Below, one piece after another: positions 56,236 through 64,000 of a stretch of 64,000 nt of DNA. The DNA is from Haemaphysalis longicornis (lineage: Eukaryota > Arthropoda > Arachnida > Ixodida > Ixodidae): NCBI GenBank assembly GCA_013339765.2, contig CM023448.1, positions 26,736,551 through 26,800,550 on the forward strand. Reading direction: 5' to 3'. Below the pieces are notes generated by a model. The model was not told where the DNA came from. It saw nothing but the letters and a program-made list of their open reading frames with translations, and searched no databases. Position 1 is the stretch's first letter. Each line of letters opens with the position of its first letter. A program made the position numbers and the translations under genes.

Positions 56236-57240
56236 CTAAGGAGAATTGGTCAGCGGTAGCTGATATGGCGTGAGGCGGGCGACATGGACAACACTGGTAG
56301 GCGGGACAGTGGAGGATGAGGCCCAAGTAGAGACGGCAGGAGCGACCTCATACGTCACATCTGTGACGCGACGCAACACTTTGTATGGACCAGAATATAG
56401 GTTGGAGCAGTTTTCGGACAGGCCAACACGACGTACAGGGGACCAGAGCAGGACGAGGGATCCCAAAGGAAAGTGGACCGCGCGGTGACGTTCGTCGTAC
56501 CGTGTCTTTTGTGAGACTTGCGAAGCAAGAAGCTGGTCGCGAGCCAGTTGACGAGCTTGATAGGCGCGAGTGATAGCATCGCGAGCGTATTCAGTGGAGC
56601 AGGCAGGAAAGGAGCGTGTCCAAAGGCAAAGCCGGTTGACGGCCAAACAGTAGAAAAAATAGGGAGAAACCGGACGTGTTATGGCGGGAGGTGTTGTACG
56701 CGAAAGTCACGAATGGTAATGCAAGGTCCCAGTCTCGGTGGTCATACGACACGTACATAGACAGCATGTCGGTTAGCGTCCGGTTCAAGCGTTCGGTGAG
56801 GCCATTAGTTCCCGGGTGATAGGCCGTGGCAAGCTTGTGTTTCGTCGAGCAAAAGCGGAGGATGTTGTCGATAACTTTGGACAGAAAGTTTTTCCCGCGG
56901 TCAGTTAGAAGCTGGCGGGGCGCGCCGTGGTGCAGAAGAACGTCGTAGAGAAGAAAGTCAGCGACGTCAGTCGCGCAGCTTGTAAGGGCGCGGGTGATGG
57001 CGTACCGCGTGGTGTAATCTGTCGCAACGGCGACCCACCGGTTTCCCGCTGAAGACAGTGGGAAGGGACCAAGTAAATCGAGACCCACGCGGAAGAACGG
57101 CTCATGGGGAATGTCGATGGGTTGAAGTTCTCCAGAAGGAAGTGTGGAAGGCGTTTTGCGACGCTGGCAGCTGTCACACGAGGCAACGTAGCGGCGTACA
57201 GATCGGTAAGGCCAGGCCAGAAGTGCCTACGCCACACTCG
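56236..57240 (-). pseudogene. Integrase pseudogene of gypsy element 3
   Basis: The core frame (57,088-56,591) keeps all three catalytic residues: GLDLLGPF (Asp), LLTDRGKNF (Asp) and NGLTERLNRTL (Glu). The C-terminal frame (56,646-56,236) has LYSGPYKVLRRVTDVTYEV and then VVHVARLTPY, with no chromodomain visible. The zinc-binding part lies in two frames near 57,150-57,250, showing at least two frameshifts. Because the core is open, this is the most complete enzyme domain here, but it cannot be read from the polyprotein. Confidence 0.8.
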
Positions 57241-57249
57241 ATCATAAGT

Positions 57250-59008
57250 TCAGGTTATTCCTAGGTGGCCTGCGGTGGGTATGTCGTGTAGCTGGTACAG
57301 GACGGTCGAACGCAAGTGGCTGGGCACAACGAGGAGGAGGTCCGGACCGTCAGCACGGAAGTTATGGCGGTATAAGACGCTATTTCGTAGGGTGAAGTTG
57401 CGCGTGGAAGAATCGGGTGATGAAGAAGTAAGTCGTTGAATGAGGGAACCGAGCGACGGGTCGCGGCGCTGCTCGTCACCGATGTGGAGAAAGTCTGATA
57501 TTGCGAACACGCAAGCGACATCAGTAGGTGGGGTGGCCTCAGGGGGCTCAACAGGGTGACGTGAGAGGCTGTCGGCGTCTTTATGCAAGCGACCCGACTT
57601 ATAGGTGACGGAACACGTATACTCCTGCAGACGTAACGCCCAGCGACCAAGCCTTCCGGTGGGGTCTTTCAAGTTGGTAAGCCAGCACAGCGCATGGTGA
57701 TCTGTGATGAATTTAAAATGTCTGCCGTACAAGTAGGGACGAAATTTTGCGAGGGCCCAGACAAGAGCAAGGCACTCGCGCTCTGTAATGAAATAATTGC
57801 GCTCGGACTTCGACAGCAAACGGCTGGCGTACGCACTCACGCGGTTTTGGCCGGCTTGCGAATGGGCCAATACGGCGCCGATCCCATGGCCGCTGGCGTC
57901 GGTACGCACTTCGGTGGGAGCGGAAGCGTTGAAGTGGCCCAAAATTGGCGGTGACGTTAGGTGGGAAATCAAAGTGCCGAATCCTTGGGCTTGATCGGGA
58001 CCCCATGTAAAAGTGGCACCGTTCTTCAAACGGTCCGTGAGAGGACGAGCGACGTGGGCAAAATTTTCTATAAAGCGGGCGAAAATAGTAGCAAAGTCCG
58101 ACAAAGCTGCGGACATCGTGAGTCGAGCGTGGAACGGGGAAATCGGTGACGGCTCGAACTTTGTCGGGGTCGGGCTGAACTCCAGAGGCGTCGACCAGGT
58201 ACCCAAGACTTGTTATCTGGCGGTGGCCAAAGCGACACTTGTTGAAATTTAGTTGGAGACCAACGCGTCGAAATATTTCAAGGATATCTGACAGGCGCTC
58301 CAGGTGTGTCTCAAATGTGGGTGAGAAGATGATGACGTCGTCTAGATAACATAAGCACGTGGTCCCCTTAAAACCGCGCAAAAGGGAGTCCATCATTCTC
58401 TCGAATGTGGCCGGAGCATTGCACAGACCAAATGGCATTACCCGGAATTGGTAAAGGCCATCAGGGGTCACGAATGCAGTCTTTTCGCGGTCTTGCGCAT
58501 CAACGGCTATCTGCCAGTAACCAGATCTCAGGTCAATCGACAAAAAGTATCAGGTACCATGCAGGCAGTCGAGGGCGTCGTCTATGCGCGGAAGCGGATA
58601 GACATCTTTTCTCGTGATCTTGTTTAAATGCCGATAATCCACGCAAAAACGCCACGTGCCGTCTTTCTTCTGGACTAAAACGACAGGGGATGCCCACGGA
58701 CTAGAAGACGGTTCAATGATGTCCTTGCTGAGCATTTTCTCGACCTCTTGTTGGATCACGAGGCGTTCAGAATGAGATACGCGATATGGCCGTCTTCGCA
58801 CCGGTGCTGCATCCCCAGTGATGATGCGGTGCGTCACAGCGTGTGTCGTACTCAGTGGACGGCTGCCTAAATCGAAGATGTCTTTATAGGACGTCAAGAG
58901 AGAACGAAGAGCGTCGGCGTCCATTTGCGAAAGATCGGGTGCGATCATCGCTGCGACTTCATCCACTGGGACTGCTGCCTGCACAGTGCGACTCAAACAA
59001 GGCGTCAC
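57250..59008 (-). pseudogene. Reverse transcriptase-RNase H pseudogene, gypsy element 3
   Basis: The start (59,008-58,550) contains [12 protein letters not shown] and [24 protein letters not shown] stop (58,547-58,549) follows LHGT. The next frame (58,543-57,713) has IDLRSGYWQI and the intact catalytic box YLDD (58,337-58,348). After a frameshift near 58,080 the frame 58,206-57,250 carries RNase H blocks RTDASGHGIGAVL and ITDHHALCWLTNL. Catalytic residues are intact, so only the stop and frameshift inactivate this part. Confidence 0.85.
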
Positions 59009-59038
59009 GGGCTCTAACGGGGTAGTAGCGGTATGTGA

Positions 59039-59656
59039 TTACAAACGGCAGATTGACGAAAGTCCCATTCCTTTCGGTAAAACTTGAGGGAAGGAACCGA
59101 AGTTGAGGAACGGGAGACAGGTCTTGTTGTCAACAATAGTGACTATAGTATGCGGCATAGTAACACTGCGTGACAAAAGCACGTCCAGAAGAGGTGAAAC
59201 GGCGTAGTCGCCGTTTGCAACAGGGGAGGAAGAGGATAAGAAGATGTAGCTGACAGCGTTTGAGGGCAAGCGAACGTGTTCGGTGTTGCAACAGCGCAGC
59301 TGGGGTGCGTCGTAAGAAGGAGGGAGAGGAAATTGGAGGCGGAGAAGTCCAGTAGAACAGTCGATGAGAGCGGAATGCTCAGAGAGAAAATCAAGGCCCA
59401 GAATGAGGTCATGAGGACAGTGTTCCAGTACGGTAAACAGAACGGCTGTTTCTTGGTCAGCGATGCGTATGCTAGCTGTGCACATTTCGACGACCGGAGG
59501 CGTGCTGCCTTCGGCGACTCGAACTACACGGGACGTTGGCAGCGTAAGGACTTTGTGGAGACGGCGGCGAATGCTCGAACTCACGATGGAAATCTGGGCA
59601 CCGGTGTCGATAAGAGCTCGTACTACAAAAAAAAACTCCATCGACAAGGACTTCAA
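59039..59656 (-). pseudogene. Protease region of gypsy element 3
   Basis: Open for 205 codons on the minus strand. The active-site block RALIDTGAQISIV keeps DTG, and the second block, LILGLDFLSEHSALID, is present. In the layout of these elements it lies downstream of gag in a different frame; the overlap (59,472-59,656) with the gag frame may be the natural frameshift region or a mutation. Confidence 0.75.
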
Positions 59657-60128
59657 GTAAATTGTGTAAAGTCGGCAAAGTCAGTAGAGGATTTACGGGC
59701 CGGGTCGTTGATGCAGCGTCACCTCCTTGAGCTGCATGACTTAGGTTTTCCGGAGGGGGTCGGGAGTAGTCGGCCATGGGGGAGGGGCGGCGAGGCTGCG
59801 GTGATCGGGACTGGCGGCGTTGCGGCGACGGCGATCGGTTCATTCGGGTGTTGGGACTGGTAGAGTTGGGCGGGTTGAAGTCAGTGCGGGAAGAGAAGCA
59901 GTTTTGCCGGTCATTGGAGTAGCCAAAAGACGGTCTAGTACTGTAGTTGGTGTAGCCGTTGCGGAAGGTCGGGGGCCTGCGGTTGCGACAGTACCGGGCA
60001 ATGTGGCCGACTCCAGAGACACTGAAACAAATCGGTTTGTCGTCTGGTGTACGCCACTCACCCAGGCAGCACGGAAAGTCCGTTTCTTGACCGGCCATCC
60101 TATGGCTGTTCTCCGGCATGCTCGGCAA
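59657..60128 (-). pseudogene. gag C-terminus of gypsy element 3
   Basis: The surviving gag end has a zinc knuckle reading CFSVSGVGHIARYC: the second cysteine of the C-x2-C-x4-H-x4-C motif is valine (codon at 60,018-60,020). A serine/proline/arginine-rich tail follows. Everything upstream of about residue 20 of this frame, including the main gag domain, is missing. Confidence 0.75.
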
Positions 60129-61999
60129 GAGGCAACGAATTGGCTGCCGTTGATAATAAAATGGACGATACGAATCCGGCTGCCGTCACCTTCGAACGTT
60201 TTCGGCAGCCAATGCTCATATGTTGGTCGCCTTTCACTGGTTTGCCGTAACCACGGTTTCTGCCCGGGGCGGGTTGCTTATAAATTCTCTGGTAAGTCAC
60301 CCGCCGCCGAGGAACGGCGCTTGCTCCCGCAACATTGATCACAAGACGTGCGGCAAGCTTGCGGCTGCCGAGTACTCTTTTTTTCTTTGAAAGCCGCTCA
60401 TCAAAAGATGAGCAGCACGTACACGTCTTCCGAGCGGCCAACCTCTTTTCGCCTGCCGGAGTATAAAAGATGAACGGCTATGATGCCGTAGCCGAGTACT
60501 CGTTTTTCCTATGGCAGTTAATGCTCAAAAGTCGACAAGAAAACGTCTGGCTCCCGATCGCATTAATCCAGTCGGAACCAAATCACGCTCCTGCTCTTCG
60601 AAAGGTGAACGGCTGATGTCTGTCACAGGTCTAGCACCACCCCTGCCCAATCACCGGAGTTCCGAAGGTCATGCGTGGGCTAGCGCTTAGCCACCGAACA
60701 CAGTGTGCTGTATATACATGTACACTCATGGACGAATGAATGAAAACACGAAAATATTAAACCGAACGCTCTAGAGGAAAGAATATGGATAGTGAATGCA
60801 AAACAATGGCTCGCTAGTGGTATATTTGGAAAGACACATTTTCAATCTTTGTTACTGTTATCAGAGTCCTTCAATGTCTTAGACTCTGCTGTTATATAGC
60901 GGCGTGATTATTTCACTTGCATGGAAAGAAATCGCGCTATTTGTGTGTTCCGGTTCATAATTTCGTGTTCGCGTTTCATTTGTCCATTATACGTTTTAGG
61001 CCATTCTTTAGACTTGAAACCAAAAATAAATGTCACTTTTTTGGACTAAAGAAGAAGTGCGCGTAAAACAACTCGTGCTTTGCGAGCCTGCATAGACACT
61101 GACCGCATTGGTACAGACGCTGACCTCATTGGTATTGCAATTTTTGATACAAGTTAAAAACGTAAGCTTTGTGACGAACCGCGACGCCGAGGAGATTAAG
61201 GATCAATGCTCCGGGCGCACAACGCATATTACCTAGAGTAAAAAAAGACCGCCCTTTTGGCGGTCTCTTGGCATTCTTTTTTCCTTGGGACGTCAAAATC
61301 ACTGTACGCAGAACGTTTGTCAGCAAGTTTCCTTGCTCGTACAAGCGACCTAATACTACTATGCGGAAATGTGTATTCTATAGAATCTGTATTTTGGAGC
61401 ATTCATCGCGATAGCAGTAATTACATGCAACTGGCCCATGTCGTGCCATCAAGCAACCCTTTTCATTCGCCGTCTGTGTTGATGGAAAGAAGCAAAAATC
61501 GTATGTGCTATTGAACCAGCTCCAGGCTTTAGCACCTAAGTAGCAGTCAAGAAATGCACTAACATGGGCCCGAACAGTGGCGAAAGCTCGTGGCTTCCTG
61601 GACTGAGAAAAGGACAGCAGCTATGTGCAAACAAATGTGCCGCTCAGCGGACGCTAAACATGACAGCAGATCTATGTACCGATAAGACCTCCCACTAAAA
61701 AAATTGCCGAAATTCAGGTTAGAGATAACGTTTTTTTTTTTTTTTTTCACGCGTCAAGAAAACGAGGATTTCACCAGCCGAAGCCATGATAGCAGTCTAA
61801 ATATGAAGGCAACGATTCATTAATTAGACCACGTGGGCATCCTAAATTTTAGTTCCCTCATTGTTTCTGTGGAAGGCGAAGTGGTCCCAATCTTATCTTT
61901 ACAACCCCTCAGACGTGACCAGTAAGAACGGTGCATAATTTGAGCGTATTTTGTTATAGCCCTGAAAAAAAAAATAAACTGTTACGTAAATTTCTGAGA
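60129..61999. other. No supported gene
   Basis: Just right of the truncated gypsy element the sequence is mixed and not related to its expected gag or LTR. A 17-base T run lies at 61,731-61,747 and a short hairpin at 61,247-61,265. The open frames have no domains. Confidence 0.5.
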
Positions 62000-62168
62000 T
62001 TGGTTGATTTATTATTATGTGGCTTAACTCGCTGACGCTACAGATACGCAAGCGACGAGGCGCGCTGTAGTGGAGGGCTCCGGATTAATTTCGGTCACCT
62101 GGGAATCTTCAATGTGCGCCGAAATCTCGAACACACGGGCGTTTTCGTTTTTGGCCTTCATCAGAAGT
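62000..62168 (-). mobile_element. SINE fragment, tRNA head missing
   Basis: On the minus strand the body of the SINE seen at 10.8 kb is recognised: cacacgggcgttttcg, cgccgaaatctcg, and gtagtggagggctccggatt on the plus strand, ending in a decayed tail. It is more diverged than the other two copies and lacks the A and B boxes. No target duplication is apparent. Confidence 0.7.
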
Positions 62169-62394
62169 GTAGTTGTATGACAGCGTCAGCAATGCAGTTT
62201 CAATGTTTGAGAAGAGCTAGCTCTTTATGTTTGATTTCTAATACTTTTGATTGACAGCATATAACTTCGTTTATACAAAACTAGCTTTAAGCAAAGATAA
62301 TTGTTTAGAGGAACTCGTTCGTTTGGGGGTCTATTACCTAATATGCGCAATTACGGGGTGAGTAAGCTGTCACGCACACACAAAAAGCCACAGC

Positions 62395-62930
62395 TAGCCG
62401 CCGCTGCAGCTACAACTGCCAACCGACCACTACAGAAATGACCCCGCCTGGGCTCCCCGAATGCTGCATGGGCCAGTTCCAGTTACTTCAGCATGACCTA
62501 CGGAAACGTGAGGAAGCTTCAACATCGCTTTCGCCAACGACTACCTGCATGCATAAGACGAGACGAGTATCACCTCTCTGTCACTCTTGTAGTGTTCGTT
62601 AGGACATTGAACCTGCACTGTGTGCTGAAACTCAGCGTTAGCATAGGCTCACAGCCCTCGACTGCGTCTGCGACAAGGGCTGCGAAGGCCTTGCCTTTCT
62701 CCGTGACCGGCTTTGAGGAAATTCTGTGAACGTTTGCACTGTGTGCGCGTTTGTGCGTCTTTCAGATTTGCGTTTCTAGAGTACTTATAGTGTCTGCGTG
62801 CGTTTTTCTGTGCTGGTGTATTCATTCCTTGTCGTCATTTTCATTCCGTATCATAAAGGTATTCCTCCCTCCCAGTTTTCCTCGCAGAAGTTACGAAGAA
62901 AACACCCGACAAAAAAAAAAAAAAAAAAAA
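62395..62930 (+). mobile_element. Possible poly(A)-terminated retrocopy
   Basis: Moderately GC-rich sequence with a 78-codon open frame (62,493-62,729) is followed by a T/C-rich stretch and a clean run of 20 A at 62,911-62,930. The sequence changes after the A run. This is the layout of a retroposed transcript or an A-tailed LINE end. No target duplication was found and the frame was not recognised. Confidence 0.3.
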
Positions 62931-63560
62931 TGCTAGTGAATAGTCCTGTGCGAGTACAGTGAAAGACTCACATAAACGCTGTACCTTTTACGAGAAGTTA
63001 TAGATTTACCAACCAAGTGGTTGAAAAAGCGTAAGGCTAGCGACACCTGCGACAAAGATTTCCCTCGGTAATGATTACGCACCCTGAAGTCTCAGATCAC
63101 ACCTTCAAATGATTAATGCAACATCACGATCTGCAAACGCGCGAGCCGAATGATTCAGGACTCCCGTGCAAGCCTGCGCTGAAGCAGGCCGAACGCCAAA
63201 TTTTGTCCGAGCTGAAAAGCATTGTAAGGCACACGTGAATTTTTATTTGTCTGGTTATGACCGAGACAAGTCCACGAGACCGCGTACGGCGCAGGGAATC
63301 AGAGCCAGAGATAGCGGCAGCTAAGACAAGTCCGAGGTAAAATAAATAGCTAAGACAGGTGAAATGGAACATGCCGTCACTCCGATTCAAAGACTTTTAC
63401 TCGCCATCATCATCCCCGTTCAAGGTTTTTTCAGGGCGCTGCCATGCGCCAAAAATACAGCCTGATTGGCTTAGATCTTCTGGACAAAACTGGCAGCCAA
63501 TCGGAAAAGACCGGGAGCAAGAAGGCAGCGATAGGGAAAATTGCAATCAGGAGCCCATTA
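62931..63560. other. No supported feature
   Basis: Mixed sequence, no recognised domains or repeat ends. Confidence 0.5.
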
Positions 63561-63563
63561 AAC

Positions 63564-63897
63564 CTGAAATACTTGTGAACACAAAAAGCAATAATAATTT
63601 TGAATGAATGATTCCTTAAAGATTGATTAATTTCGCAATGTTGTGTGATCACTTTGCATAAAAATACAAAGAGGGAACTCTGCTCTTTTGTTCGGCGCTG
63701 CAGTCGCTTCCGATCAGGATTCTATTTAAACTGAAATACTGGTGAACACCAAAAGCAATGACAATTTTTAATAAATGATTCTTTGAAGATTGAAAAATTT
63801 GGAAAGGTTGTATGATCACTTTGAATTAAAATTTAAAGTCGTAACTCTGCTCATGTATTTGGCCGTTTCGGCGCTGCGGTCGTTTCCGATGTAATTT
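63564..63897 (+). repeat. 167-bp tandem repeat, two copies
   Basis: ctgaaatact(t/g)gtgaacac begins copies at 63,564 and 63,731. Shared blocks are aaaagcaat, tgatcactttg, aactctgctc and ttcggcgctgc. Copies differ by substitutions and small indels. The second copy runs to near 63,897, and no third copy is complete before the window ends. Confidence 0.85.
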
Positions 63898-64000
63898 TTC
63901 CATCAAGTGGTGGCGGCGAGGTCGGCCGTGGTTGCGCGTTGTCCGTGTTGTTATTCATGTTTTTTGTGCGATATACCGTCGTAAAATGTGTTCGCCCTTT

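Larger units (their letters stand above)
56026..60128 (-). mobile_element. Ty3/gypsy LTR retrotransposon 3, 5' end missing
   Basis: On the minus strand the order is gag C-terminus, protease, reverse transcriptase, RNase H, integrase, polypurine tract and 3' LTR. Gag stops abruptly at about 60,128, and no matching 5' LTR is found to the right, so the 5' end was lost. The coding region is the best preserved in the window, with frames of 318, 276 and 205 codons, but has a stop near 58,547, frameshifts near 58,080 and 57,230 and others. The lineage differs from elements 1 and 2 (different LTR, protease and integrase sequence). No envelope frame is seen. Confidence 0.85.

Noticed and set aside
61247..61265. 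GACCGCC hairpin next to a T-rich stretch, like a rho-independent terminator
   Set aside because: The window is eukaryotic and no gene ends here; a 7-base stem can occur by chance.
1..64000. CRISPR arrays, bacterial operons or prophage
   Set aside because: No regularly spaced repeats, no ribosome-binding-site/operon structure, and clear eukaryotic retroelements throughout.

Overview
This window reads as intergenic or intronic DNA from a large, repeat-rich arthropod genome, most likely a hard (ixodid) tick. The evidence is a full-length tRNA-derived SINE with perfect target-site duplications that resembles the tick Ruka family, further SINE fragments of the same kind, and several non-LTR and Ty3/gypsy elements with no intact long gene between them. 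There is no bacterial-style gene organisation, no CRISPR array and no rRNA gene. The species call rests on recalled family resemblance and needs a database search.

Layout. 0-2.1 kb: a decayed plus-strand LINE ending in a (TGAT)n tract, with a 5'-truncated SINE inserted upstream of it. 2.1-12.6 kb: mostly unannotatable sequence holding a TA-flanked inverted-repeat DNA transposon (6.45-7.93 kb), two weak exon candidates and a complete SINE (10.77-11.01 kb). 12.66-15.29 kb: a minus-strand I-clade-like LINE with reverse transcriptase and RNase H remnants. 17.19-36.35 kb: one minus-strand RTE-like LINE split into three pieces by two Ty3/gypsy elements. The first (17,775-29,622, plus strand, flanked by ATAT) was itself invaded by a minus-strand APE-type LINE (about 21.82-27.67 kb). 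That LINE was invaded by a TTAA-flanked DNA transposon (22,590-24,741). The second gypsy element (30,118-36,098, minus strand, flanked by TATAT) is uninterrupted. 36.5-37.7 kb: duplicated tRNA-like SINE units, AT microsatellites and a near-perfect palindrome that may partly be an assembly artefact. 37.9-39.5 kb and 46.2-47.3 kb: two more TTAA elements. 44.4-46.15 kb: a possible first coding exon followed at once by a hAT-like element. 48.4-49.0 kb: a large inverted repeat. 49.2-53.6 kb: LINE 3'-end fragments and short tandem repeats. 56.03-60.13 kb: a third, minus-strand gypsy element with only its 3' LTR. 62-64 kb: a SINE fragment, a poly(A)-terminated stretch and a 167-bp tandem repeat.

No transposon open frame is intact. 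The three gypsy elements carry stops, frameshifts and changed catalytic residues, so none is likely to encode active proteins. The host contribution is limited to a few low-confidence exon candidates. The most interesting structures are the four-level nest of elements and the shared architecture of the three TTAA elements. Those three have different terminal repeats, but all carry a TGAYGT-type motif at nearly the same distance (about 165-205 bp) from both ends.
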